From Magicicada septendecula (taxonomy: Eukaryota > Arthropoda > Insecta > Hemiptera > Cicadidae): a DNA stretch of 64,000 bases. The notes beneath the pieces were generated by a model. It was not told the origin of the DNA. It was given only the letters and a program-made list of their open reading frames with translations, and made no database searches. The translations under genes were made by a program, and so were the position numbers. Where the stretch lies: NCBI GenBank assembly GCA_034769895.1, contig CM068374.1:357031802-357095801 (forward strand), given 5' to 3'. The first letter of the stretch is position 1; the number at the start of each line of letters is the position of its first letter. Shown here piece after piece: positions 12,975 through 23,705 of the stretch.

Positions 12975-13420
12975 ATACATATATATCATTAAGGAAATAT
13001 AGTTTATTCACTTACCACACAGGAACAAAATATGATATAGTGGAGTTTTTTAGTACTGTACCTACCACCAGATGACTCCAACATACATTTATTTGTGCCA
13101 CACTATTTCATAAACTCTGTTATGATACTTTGTCATGCACCTTAATATGAAATTTGAAGCATTTTCCATTTGCAGTGTGCGCAAAATTTTTAATTTTTTA
13201 ATGAATATGCTATTTGTGAAATTAAATAGTTGTTAAAAAGAAAGAACATGTGTAAGAACTGAAAAAATTAAATGAAACTATAAATATGGACTATAAATTT
13301 TCTTATAACATCAACAAACTGTTACTTCTGTATTTGCACAGATTTGGCCTCACGCTAACTACCCAAAATACAGAACTCTTAGCTAATATTCTGTCTGAAG
13401 CTTTCATGGCCGGCTGCAGT

Positions 13421-13751
13421 GTTATCAGAACTTCGGCTTGCCAGCCTGTAAAGCCGTGGTCCGAGGTTGCCAATACATTGGTCATGGTGAACCAATAACA
13501 GTTTGCCTTTCTTCTGATTGGCTGGTGGTGTCAGACAACATCTTCATGCAGACTCCAAAAGTTTATAAATATAGGTGTCCTACTCACAGCCACTAGCCTT
13601 AACAACAGTTCAGTGGTTACTGATTGTGAAACCATGGCCACTGTGTTGCAGCCTTCTGCACTGATGATGGCCTTTGAAGACACGGCCGAAACATTTGCAC
13701 CCAACATCCTTGGACCACGGCTTTACAGTCCGACAAGCCGAAGTTCTGATA
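13421..13751. mobile_element. fold-back element with 46-bp inverted repeats
   Basis: GTTATCAGAACTTCGGCTTG at the left arm (13421-13466) is the near-perfect inverted partner of the right arm (about 13706-13751), which also shares CTGTAAAGCCGTGGTCC. The loop contains GATGATGGCCTTTGAAG...GGCCGAAAC, a motif type that recurs in the element at 32823-33080. The overlapping open frames on both strands follow from the palindrome and are not treated as genes. Confidence 0.7.
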
Positions 13752-14959
13752 ACTTGGCTAATATGTTTATACAGGTTTAAAAAATGTTTAGAAATAACAT
13801 GTATAAGTTGGAAAACAGTTGTGATGACTCGTGTTTTTGATATGACATTCTTATCACCCAGTTTCTTACTCACTTCCTTGTCTTCATCATTACAGTAAAA
13901 TTTTGCTGTACAAACATGTGGTTCAAGTTTGGCAGCCTACGCTGCCACTGCTACCCCATTTTGATGGTACAAAAAGGAAGAATCACTTATCTGCAACTTC
14001 CGAGATAATTATTGTTACTTCAGTTTGTTAGATTACTTTTGCGGTATTGTTGGAGGAACCACAAATTTCAGTGAAATTATAAATTAGACATGCCCTAGTC
14101 GTGTGCTCACATAACCAACCAGTACTGTTTTATATTTTTAAGTACTAACACAGAATAATATTTACAGTTCTCGGCAGTGTGTGTACACACGTTTCAGCAT
14201 TGGCAAATGAATAGTTCTAACAGTGTAGTTATGAAGCTGAAATTAAAATTACTTAACCCCACGAGAGTTGGAAAATGTGATTATGACGTTTTGAAATGAG
14301 TTTTTTATTGTGTTGTGTGTTTTGAGCCATTAAAATGTTGGATTTGGCGTGTTATTATGTTGAATGGTGTGATTATTGTCAGATCTTGTGTCATATGTAA
14401 ATGTTGTAATGATAATTATATTCTCTATTTAAGACAGTGACCATTACTGATATTTTGATTTGACGTTAAACAGCCCTTGACAACTCTAATTTGCAATAAT
14501 AATTTTTTCTCATTTGATTGTATTTAGGAACAACTAATTTTAGTTCATTGTTGGAATCAGAAAACGTATCTTTAATAGGTAGAACCGGGAAATTTTATTA
14601 TTAACGGTCATGAAACAAAGCATAATACTGAACCCTTATAAACTCCCCGTATTTGTCTATGAGCACTCATAAATTTGTATACTTTGTTGTTGATTGATGA
14701 GTATTTGTTTTTCAACAAATAAAATTGAAGATATTCTGACAAAAATTATTGTTTAATGTGAGCATGTATTTATTTAGTATAGGTTACGTATACATTGATT
14801 GAGAAGACATTTCCAATTATGAGATCTGAATAAGTGTACCATATTAGATCTATATTGGTAATGGCCCGAATTTTTTTTTAAGAGGTGATTATTAAAGATA
14901 TTTCTGATAACTGGTAGAATGAGACATTACAAAAACCAGTAATTTGAAAACAATAACTA

Positions 14960-14961
<2 letters not shown>
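13752..14961. other. non-coding DNA, no gene seen
   Basis: No supported coding or repeat structure was recognised. Confidence 0.4.

Positions 14962-15021
<60 letters not shown>
14962..15021. repeat. (GT)30 microsatellite
   Basis: A pure 60-bp GT run, uninterrupted. Confidence 0.98.
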
Positions 15022-15022
<1 letters not shown>

Positions 15023-16382
15023 AGAGATATAATTGTGATGATATTTATTAAGGCATGTTTGTAATATCGCTGCTTTATGCTCTGTATCTTTATAATCTTT
15101 TCTTTTAAACTCAGTCCGGTTATTTCTGTTAGCAGTCTTTATAATTCGAAATTTGTTGGAATTTTTTTACAGAATGCCAATTTCTTTTGTTGCTGACGAG
15201 GCCTTTTGGTGTCAACCTGTATCATTTTGTAAGATTTGTGATAATAGTGGAGACACTGGAATGCCTCACTGGTAACAATTTGGCAATTCTACAAAAGTTA
15301 CAACAAAGTTGGAATTATATTTTACATTTTCAATGATTAAATAATTTTTATTATTGTAGTGTAATATTGTGATTGTATCATAATTTTCAACAGAATATAA
15401 AAAACCTTATTTAGCAGCCAAAAGGCAAAGTCAGGGAATGTTTGTCTAGATTGAAGTAATTTTACAAGAGTACGGTACTGTGAAAAATAGTATAAAGCAT
15501 ACTAGTGTAACTATGGTAGGGTTATCATATAGATAGGGAAACCTCGATCTAATTAAATTTTTACTGTGCTATCATTCAGTGTCAATAACAGGTAAACTAA
15601 GATGTAGCTTTGTAAATTTGGTATAATTAGTTGGGATGCGTTCAAATTACCACAGTTTGGACTATCAGGGATCCACTGTACAGTATATATTTCAGTACTT
15701 TTTGTGAATCACACAGTTTTTTGTTGTCTTCAGTGTGATTTCTTTTGTGGATACAATACATGGTTATCAGTCATATTAAGGTAATAATTTTGTTACTACC
15801 ATAGTATGCTAAAGCAGAAAATTTATAATAAATCTGTATGTATTTCAAACAGAAAACCCCGAGACATTAAATAAAGTAAGCATTGTTATGGATTAAAATC
15901 CGTTTCCAAGAGTTTATTTCAAAACTGTTTATAGTTTACAAACAAGTCTGTAGTAAATATTATTTTAATTATAGTTTAACTGTCTTATATTCATTTAGAA
16001 AGATAATTATTATCCATATCTTTTGAGTAGTTGAGGAACAATCATTTTATTTCATTCTACCTTTACATGAATTGTAAATGTTTTAATAAAGAATAATTAA
16101 AATTAATGTATACAGTATAAATCAGGAAGTTTATATAGTTTGAGTATGTTTGTGACTGAATGTTTTTGTACATATGAGCGTTTGTGTATACGTATATGTT
16201 TGTATGTAAACATTTATGTGTGTTTGCTAATGTACAAAAAAATTTGCATGTTGAAAAATATTCACATAAATATTGGATTTGTCTCTGTAACTTGGTACAT
16301 ATTATTTAAATAAATACATTCAGTACATTTATAATTAATAAACAGCAATTAATGGTTATAACTTTGTGTTTTGTTTTTTTAG
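15022..16382. other. probable intron of the 16.4-kb gene
   Basis: AT-rich sequence upstream of a well-formed exon. A lone Tigger-type terminus lies at about 15641-15678. A 56-bp segment with splice-like borders at 15173-15228 was considered and rejected on phase. Confidence 0.4.
15641..15678 (-). repeat. orphan Tigger-type terminal inverted repeat
   Basis: Read on the minus strand this starts CAGTGGATCCCTGATAGTCC after a TA and continues AAACTGTGGTAATTTGAACG. It resembles the ends of the 2526-4963 element (CAGTAGAACCCCGCTAGTCC). No partner end was found upstream, so it is a fragment or solo terminus. Confidence 0.5.
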
Positions 16383-16606
16383 AGAGTTTGAAGTACCAAG
16401 TTTAAATTTTCCTGGACAAACGCACAAATGGAGATTAAGCGGTTTGTTGCAAAAAGGAAGGGAGAGAACACGGGCCACGTTACTTGATGACCTGGCATTA
16501 GCGTTAAGGTTTATCTTGGTAACAGCTCGTGCAAGACTCGTATCGCATTTCTTCAGCGTCACTCAAGCAATAAAAGCACTGCTCACTGGCACCTTGAAGT
16601 TGTTAG
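16383..16606 (+). CDS. host gene internal exon (first of three seen)
   Basis: A T-rich tract ending in TTTTTTTAG precedes the exon, and G|GTAAAC follows it. One base completes a codon from the preceding exon, then 74 codons stay open (beginning EFEVPSLNFPGQTHKW), and a single G is left over. That G plus AT from the exon at 37180 makes an Asp codon, so the phases join exactly. The middle of the peptide is leucine-, alanine- and arginine-rich (DDLALALRFILV...LVSHFF), which suggests amphipathic helices. I do not recognise the family. Element A is inserted only 39 bp past the donor site. Confidence 0.75.
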
Positions 16607-16621
16607 GTAAACTTCATTATA

Positions 16622-16645
16622 GTATATATATATATATATATATAT
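16622..16645. repeat. AT microsatellite, left half of the element A target
   Basis: A TA-dinucleotide run ends exactly at the LTR. The run resumes at 25420-25453 on the far side of element A, so a single microsatellite was split by the insertion. Confidence 0.9.
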
Positions 16646-18337
16646 TGCGACAACACAAATTACTAAACTATTGGCGCATAGGATATGATAGTATGTGTAT
16701 TTCAAATTACAAGTCTATATTGGAGGGTTTAAGATTATTTATTGTACAAACACAAGTTATAGTTTATATGGTATATTTGAAATGTACAGAATGTAATGTT
16801 TGATATAGAGTCTTTCTTTTAAAAATGTAAAATAATGTTCAAACACAAGACGTGATACGTTACATAAGAAGACTCCCACGATGATGTTGCTGAAGAGAAG
16901 GGCCGGTCTTTGCGGTATAGTTGGTTCGTCAGGTGTGGCTTACAAATGACAGACGTTTCACCAGAAACGTTTACAGCTGGGCTGGCGTCCTGTAACAGCT
17001 GGGCTGGTCCTATAACAGCTGGGCTGGTGTCCTATAACAGCTGGGCTGGTGTCCTATAACAGCTGGGCTGATGTCCTATAACAGCTGGGCTGATGTCCTA
17101 TAACAGCTGGGCTGATGTCCTGTAACAGCTGGGCTGATGTCCTGCAACAGCTGGGTTGATGTCCTGCAATTCCCACGATGAATCCGACACTTCGCACACA
17201 CAACGGTACTACGGATTTTATTACTCGCAAACTTATATAGAGTTTAAGACCAAGTAATATCTCAGGTGACAGTGAGTTTAATCTAATAACGGTATATTGA
17301 GCTTATACCTCTCCGGCTTCTTCAAGTGTTCTCGCGAATACCAAGGTCTACCGCGATCAGCAGACCACCCTATGAGGAAATCTTGCACTAGCACGGAAAC
17401 GTCTTGATGGAACTATTGCGTAACAATTAATGATACTGTCACTGCGGAAAATCTCGCACAGTGATACAGTTACACTCACTTCTTACACACGTAATACTAC
17501 AATATTAATATCGTGTGTAAAGATATAAAATCAATTGTTATGCGTCACACGCGTTACTATCCCCGAAAAGTCTTAACAGATCCTTGCAAGCGGTAGAGTC
17601 TTGTACAAGGATTGTATGTACCGTTCGCGGTAGCAGCAGTGAAGAACTGCTTGTAATTTTTCGCACAATGCGTTAAAACACTGATGTGTGCAAATGTACT
17701 ACACACACAGTTCTGAGTCTTCCCGTTTCACTAACGACGAATAGTTTTTACAACACCTTGCAAGCGGTAGAATCTTGTACAAGGAGTGCACGTTCCGTTC
17801 GCGGTAGATGGCGTAGAAGAACTGCCTGTGTAACGACAGGCTTAAGAAAATTTCCAACCACCAGTCAGCATTCTATTGGTGGATGGAAGTCACATGGTTA
17901 GTATAAAGTGACCAAGCACTTTTCATGCAGTAGAGTGCATTTACTTTGTAACAGCATGCATAGCGGTAATCAGACTACACGTATCTCATGCATGACTGCC
18001 TACATACTAATAATATACATGAACGTAAACAATAGTCCGACAGGTATAGGGATTGTAGCGATACACATGTCTCAGTTCAGCTAATGTCAAAACAACGATA
18101 ATACTTCACGCACCGCCCGGGAACGTTTCCCACTCGCGCACGCGCGCACATTTCCACTAACACAGTACATGAATAACCATAAATAATAATGCACAGTTTT
18201 TCTAAACTAAACCCTTAACCTTACTAAATACAATTGATAACAACCAAACTTAACCATCTACCAATATAATATGAATGTCCATTGTCTGTGTAATATATGA
18301 ACTTGCCCCGCCTATCATGATCCTGTGATTCGTTGCA
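16646..18337 (-). repeat. element A left (3') LTR
   Basis: 1,692 bp, with TG...CA ends. It contains a 22-bp minisatellite and an internal duplication with a period of about 174 bp (copies near 17582 and 17756, sharing CTTGCAAGCGGTAGA and CGTTCGCGGTAG). Confidence 0.93.
16971..17166. repeat. 22-bp minisatellite in the left LTR, 9 units
   Basis: Units follow TAACAGCTGGGCTGGTGTCC plus two bases; one unit is 20 bp. Most units contain CAGCTG, an E-box-type palindrome. Confidence 0.95.
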
Positions 18338-18758
18338 GGATTAACTCCTTCCCGCATAAAAAAAAAATTTTTTTCTTTAGTTAACTAACAAAAAATAAAA
18401 AATTTTTTTTTTTTCAATATAACCAAAACAACTTCCTAATCCTGAAATAATAATAATACCCTCAACTAAAATCAAATAAACATCCTCAGTTAATACTAAC
18501 ATTTCCAACTGTCACTTTGACAGAAGCATCAAATCAAAAGACACGTGGTAACCTTCAAACCAAAACAAACACACATGTTCTTGACACACAGATAACGAAA
18601 TCTTATGCAAGGTCACAGGGTACACAGACAACATTCCTTATCAAAACTAGATTATTGTTCATTCACAGAGCCATCTTACATACAACATTTAAACCTGAAT
18701 TGACATATTTAAATCACTACACATTCTTACCCCTATATCCTGACATTTATTTCTGAGT
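18338..18758 (-). other. element A 3' untranslated region and polypurine tract
   Basis: Non-coding DNA between the end of pol and the 3' LTR. On the minus strand the purine-rich GCGGGAAGGAG followed by TTAATCC abuts the LTR and is the likely plus-strand primer. A long A/T homopolymer region lies at 18359-18415. Confidence 0.6.
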
Positions 18759-21700
18759 TTACGGATCCTTTGTATAATACTTCCTCAATGAGGACGCATG
18801 GAATTTACCAATCGCACGGTTGGTATTTGGGTTGGTTAAGATAAAGGTATTTTTCCCAACTTGCTCCGACAGGGTATACGGACCATTATACAGCCTAAAA
18901 ACTTCGCGGCTGTGTTGTCCTCCCTTCTTCCAACATTTAATGCTCTTAAAAGCACACTCTCTCCAGTCTTGAACTTGACTAGCTTATGTTCCGCATTAAA
19001 TTTTTCCGTGCGCTCCTCGGCGCACTTTTTAATGCGTCTTCTAGCCTCGATTTTCTTTATCTCAACTGGTATAGGCATATTATGCGTCGCTATCCTTTCA
19101 ATGTGTTTACCCCAGACCCGGCCTGGCATTTCTCCGGTTTGGAGTTCATTCGGAGTATACCCAGTAGTAGAATTATAATTTCCATTTATGGCATACTCAA
19201 AAAATTCTAGGAATTCCGGCCACTTACTCTGGTTAGTATTACAGTACGTACGGAACAACCGTCCCAACTCCTTGTTGACCCGCTCGGCCAAGTTACCTTG
19301 CGGTCTCCGGATGGCAGTCAAGACCGTCTGGACCCCGTGTTTCTCAAGCTCGGAGTGCCACTTGGTGTTCGTAAATTGCTTACCTTGATCTGAGAGTATC
19401 TTCCTTACGGGACCATTTTTCGGCATGTATTTATTTAGCATAATGTTTATGACAGCCGACGTAGTAGGTCTACCAATAGCATATAGGCTAACATGTTTGG
19501 TAAAGGCATCCGTAACAACCACAAGGTTCTTCATTCCACGTGCCGCCCGAGGAAGTGGACCCAAAAAATCAATGCATACAAGGTCATTTTTATTACGCAC
19601 AACAATGTTACCCATTTCAACCTGGGTATGTTGGTTCGGATATTTCGCTGTTTGGCAGATGTGGCATGAGCGGAGTATGGCCTTTATTTTCCTGGTCATA
19701 TTTAGCCACACAAAATCCTCCCGCATTGCCAGGTAACATTTATAAGGCCCCGCATGAGCCAGACTCTCATGACACATCCAGGTGAGGTCTTCCACCATGG
19801 CGTCCGGTACCATAATCTTCCATCCGCCATTGATAATTTTATACACTACGTCTTTATATATTTTGTACTTAGGGTTTTCTTGTATCCGGATAGCGTCACA
19901 TATCCGCTTCAATTTTGTGTCCCGCTGTTGTTCCATACCAATATTTCTTAACTTATTTTTGAGACTGTCTTCTAATTTATATTTGACAGCCAGAATTTGA
20001 ACTTCCTGGTTATTAGACGCATGACGTTCTTCCACCATTGGAGGGTATCGGCTTAACGTGTCAGCTGCTTGGTTCTCGCTTGCCTTACAGTACTTAATGG
20101 TAAAGTCGTACTCTTGGATGGCCATGATCCAACGGGATATGCGAGCGTTCGCCAACTTGCAGCGCAACATGAACGATAAGGCCTGGTTGTCCGAAAGGAT
20201 TTCGAAGTGTTGTCCAACCAGGTAATAACGAAATTTACTAATGCAGTACACAATAGCCAATATTTCTTTCTCCGATGTGAAATAGTTACGTTCGGCCCCT
20301 TTTAGTGACCTACTGCTGTGCGCAATTATTTTGTTTTCACCCTTCTCATTCCGTTGGTAGAGTACCCCCCCAATGGCGTAATCCGAAGCATCGCAATTCA
20401 GGACATATGTGCCCCTTTTCTCAGGATGGAACACGTGCAGGTTCCTACTATACAAATTTTTAGTCGCGTCGAAAGCATGCTGATGACGCTCCTCCCATCT
20501 CCATTTAGCACTCTTACGAAGCAGTTCTAACAACGGCTCAATTGTCCCAGAATATTCTGGCGTAAAACGTCTGAAGTAACCAGTCAATCCGAGGAACGCT
20601 CTGATATCCCTGGGTTTTGTGGGTTTCGGGAACTCCATGATCGCACGTATTTTTTCCGGGTCAGTTGTTATACCTTCCGCTGAGATAATATGTCCCAAAA
20701 ATTTAATTTGCGATTTCCCGAATTCACACTTTTCAAGATTGAGAGTCGGGTTAGCGGCTTGCAATTTCTGAAATACAATCTTGAGATGTTCAAGATGTTC
20801 TTCAAATGATTTGGATATGACCAAAATATCATCAACAAATATGCTGACGAAGTCCTCCACCTCGGGTCCCAGAGCTAACTCCAAACAAAACATCTGACCA
20901 TGGCCGCCAAACTGGTAACCAAACCAAATGGAACTACTCTAAACTGATAGCATTTATTTCGATATAGAAATGCTGTGTATCTTCTCGACTCTTTGGCAAG
21001 GGGAATCTGCCAGAATCCACTTTTAAGATCAAGGCGAGACATGTATTTAACACCTTGACATTTTATGAATAGGTTCTCCGCATTCGGAGCACAGTCGTAG
21101 CATTTTTTTGTAATAGAATTTAGATTTCTCATGTCGAGACATAATCGAATGTCGTTATTTTTCTTTTTAACAACAACCATAGGATTTAAAAAATTGCTAT
21201 CAGTTCGTTCAATCACACCATTCTGAAGCATACTCTTAACTTCGGCATCAACCTGTTGTTGATAGTGAAGGGGGATGGGGTACGTCTTCCGTACAAATTT
21301 ATTTTCATCAGTGACCTGAATACTGTGTTCATAAACATTCGTGACGGTAGGATTTTTTGAAAACACAGATTCGAATTTATCAAGCATACTTTGCAGCTTA
21401 TCTTGCTCATTGCTCGTTATCTGCCTGCTGTGAGTCCGCATATTATGTGTTATCTTATCGGCAAGTTGAACCGCTGGGCGAGTTATAGTAATAGGTTCAC
21501 AATCAGACCCCGTCTTACCCCTCCTGCGTCCTAACCTGATATCGTGTTTACTATTATTTATAGTACATTTTAGTATTTTATTTGGAAAATCAATGTTCGC
21601 GTGCAGTTTATTTAATGTGTCCACTCCCAAAATAACATTATACACGAGTTTCTTGACAATAAGCACAGAGACTTCTATTTCCATTCCCTGAATGGATACT

Positions 21701-22128
21701 GTTATCATAGCTTGACGGTCAACCCTCTGAGATTCACCCGTCGCTGATTTTATGATTTTGTGGGCTGCTGGCAGAATCAGGATTTTTTTAAAATGTTTCC
21801 TGTGCTTCTCTAGGAATCGCTCATCCATTAACGAGATTTCTGCGCCGCTGTCAAATAAAACTTCGCCGACACATCCGTTAATTTTCGCGTTGACAATGAG
21901 GTCAGTGTCATTTTCAACACTAATACCTTTCTCATTTTCCTTACTATGGTTATTGCAAATTAAACTATCTCTAATTACGGCAGGATATAGGCCGGACACT
22001 ACAAATTTTCTCTTATAATTAACATCTTTCACATTTGATTTATTGAACTGCTTTTTATAGTTACACCGGGCTTTTGAAACTTCATTCCTACCTTTACGTG
22101 TACTAGTTATTTTGTTGCACGGACTCAC
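18759..22128 (-). pseudogene. element A pol (PR-RT-RNase H-IN), two frameshifts
   Basis: The polyprotein cuts gag-pol, reverse-transcribes the RNA and integrates the DNA. The first frame (22128-20875, 417 codons) holds protease (DSGAE near residue 93, then VILGVDTL) and the first part of RT (LCLDMRNLN, RLDLKSGFWQIP, PFGLV). The second frame (20893-18836, 685 codons) starts just before the FVDD catalytic box. It continues through RNase H (NCDASDYAIGG, TSEKEILAI, LSDNQAL, ADTLSR) and integrase (H-H and CHIC zinc site, CIDFLG, LSDQGKQF, AERVNKE). The break near 20880-20893 falls inside RT, where no programmed shift is expected, so it is probably a mutation. A second shift near 18886-18892 cuts the C-terminal integrase tail; the alternative frame stays open to 18759 and contains YNGPYTLSEQVG, a typical Gypsy ending. 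I do not write out the joined protein. Confidence 0.9.
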
Positions 22129-22139
22129 GCCGTGCAGCC

Positions 22140-23294
22140 TTACACGTTTTTTGACTGTTCTATATCGGAATCCTCTTCCGCTACTACTGCTACTTTATTG
22201 GCATTAAATTTTTGATTGGTATTTCTATTAGACATCTTAGGTCGTTGTTGTTGTTGCGACTGTGTTTGCTTGGTTTGATTTTGATATTGAAAACTTTTAT
22301 GCGGTGTTTCATTACTGTTACCATTGATATTCGGGTTGTCGATACCTTCCCATTTTGCAAGTAATGTGAGTAGCTCGTCCCACGACTTAACTCCTTGCGT
22401 AAGGACGGCCACCTGTATCCCGCGTCCAAAGTGGTGCGCAAGTTTACTTACCATGTCAGGTTCGGTTAAGGTAGGCTCAAGATATCTAGCTCTGGATATC
22501 AACTGCATCACATATGCATCTTTAGGACCTCTGGTATTGGAATATTTTCCAAACTCCAGCTGCGTACGTATCTTCCGCTGGATCTCCTCATTCCAGTATC
22601 TAGCTCTGAAATGTCTTACCAGGTCTTCCAACGTGTTGATTTTATCCTGGACGATACTAAACCACTCCGCAGCGGTACCCTTAAGTCGCCGCACTATGAA
22701 ATTAATTCTATCAGCTTCACTTAAGGTATCACCAATTTGCTCCAGATCCCGCTGGCAAATTTGAATGAAATCCATGGGGTTTTCATTCTCCCGTCCATAA
22801 AATCTTTGCTGTGAATTAACGTCATCCAAAGTCTTATATACATACGTAGTACAGTTTAGTGGTGACGAGGTACTTTGCAATCGTGACACTTGCTGTTGCA
22901 GCTCTTGAATCCGCACGTCTTGCTCAGCCATTAATTCACTCACCGTGGATCTGTGTTGTATTACCTGCTCCTCCACTCCAGCGAGTTTCACACCATATTC
23001 ATTAAGTCGTGACTTATTAACCTCCAAACTCGCCTCTATATCAGCTTTCATAGCTTCCACGGTCTCGCTAATACGCTTTTCTGCCGCTTCTATCATTTGT
23101 TTGCTTTGTTTAGATTGCTCCTGCACAGCCGCGTATAATTTCTTGTTCTCATCATGGAGTGATTTGTTTTGTTTCCCGGCTTCTATTTTACCAGATTTAA
23201 TTTCTTCTTTACTGGCTTTCATCTCTTCGGACATGATTTCCATCTTCGCTAATATGGCTGCTAAAGTATTCTCTATCCCTTTTGACTCCGCCAT
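22140..23294 (-). CDS. element A gag
   Basis: 384 codons. Residues 1 to about 150 are a long charged coiled coil. A capsid-type Gag domain follows from about 165 to 320 (RFYGRENENPMDF, GTAAEWF, RHFRARYWNE, RARYLEPTLTEPDMV are the usual landmarks). The C-terminus is Q/N-rich with no CCHC zinc knuckle, as in some Gypsy lineages. The stop at 22140-22142 follows directly after a -1 slippery heptamer. The ATG at 23294 follows an untranslated leader of about 400 bp that contains the primer site. Confidence 0.88.
   Translation of the reverse strand: MAESKGIENTLAAILAKMEIMSEEMKASKEEIKSGKIEAGKQNKSLHDENKKLYAAVQEQSKQSKQMIEAAEKRISETVEAMKADIEASLEVNKSRLNEYGVKLAGVEEQVIQHRSTVSELMAEQDVRIQELQQQVSRLQSTSSPLNCTTYVYKTLDDVNSQQRFYGRENENPMDFIQICQRDLEQIGDTLSEADRINFIVRRLKGTAAEWFSIVQDKINTLEDLVRHFRARYWNEEIQRKIRTQLEFGKYSNTRGPKDAYVMQLISRARYLEPTLTEPDMVSKLAHHFGRGIQVAVLTQGVKSWDELLTLLAKWEGIDNPNINGNSNETPHKSFQYQNQTKQTQSQQQQRPKMSNRNTNQKFNANKVAVVAEEDSDIEQSKNV
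22146..22152 (-). promoter_or_regulatory. A AAA AAC -1 frameshift site, gag to pol
   Basis: On the minus strand the last gag codons read TCA AAA AAC GTG TAA. The heptamer A AAA AAC is in the 0-frame phase required for tandem slippage, and the pol frame is exactly -1 relative to gag. After slipping, reading continues through CGT GTA AGG CTG into pol with no stop. The canonical heptamer is seen directly; its use is inferred. Confidence 0.82.
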
Positions 23295-23670
23295 AGTGAC
23301 CCAATTTCAGTTTAAAATTTTATAAATTTAAATTTACTGATTTATACGCAAAGCAAGTTATATTATCACCACAAGATTAGAACATATGGTAACCAGTTTA
23401 TATGCACACAGAAAAAGCAGTTCAAAATATCAACATGTAAATACCTTATCTAACATACAACAACTAATAATCAACCTCCAATATACTGATAAAATCTGTT
23501 CATATATGATATACAAGAGAATATGCACACTTGAAAAATTATATCCTCAGCTTTTCATATGAACAATACACATACAATTTTTATGTTAATTATATTTATA
23601 CGTCGGATTTTTCCACCAAATTTTATATTCATAGACAAATATATAATAGCGTAAAATTTCCGCTATTTTA

Positions 23671-23694
23671 CGAGCCCTACGTTGCTAAGCGCCA
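23671..23694 (-). other. element A primer binding site, tRNA-Lys-like
   Basis: Read on the minus strand, TGGCGCTTAGCAACGTAGGG lies 11 bases after the 5' LTR. It matches the complement of an insect tRNA-Lys 3' end (TGGCGC..CAACGT.GGGCTCG) with a small insertion. Assignment is by resemblance only. Confidence 0.6.
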
Positions 23695-23705
23695 AAATAT
23701 CTCTA

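Noticed and set aside
15173..15228. Possible 56-bp exon (TTTTTTTACAG before, GTAAGA after)
   Set aside because: The phase needed to join the exon at 16383 gives a TGA in this segment. The two open phases do not fit, so it is not the neighbouring exon.
16971..17166. Regular repeats that might suggest a CRISPR-like array
   Set aside because: Units are contiguous 22-mers without unique spacers, in a eukaryotic LTR.
17686..17901. 71-codon frame in both LTRs of element A
   Set aside because: LTR-borne, antisense to the element, with no recognisable features.
23671..23694. tRNA-like sequences
   Set aside because: These and the similar stretches at other LTR borders are primer binding sites. No cloverleaf-forming tRNA gene was seen in the window.
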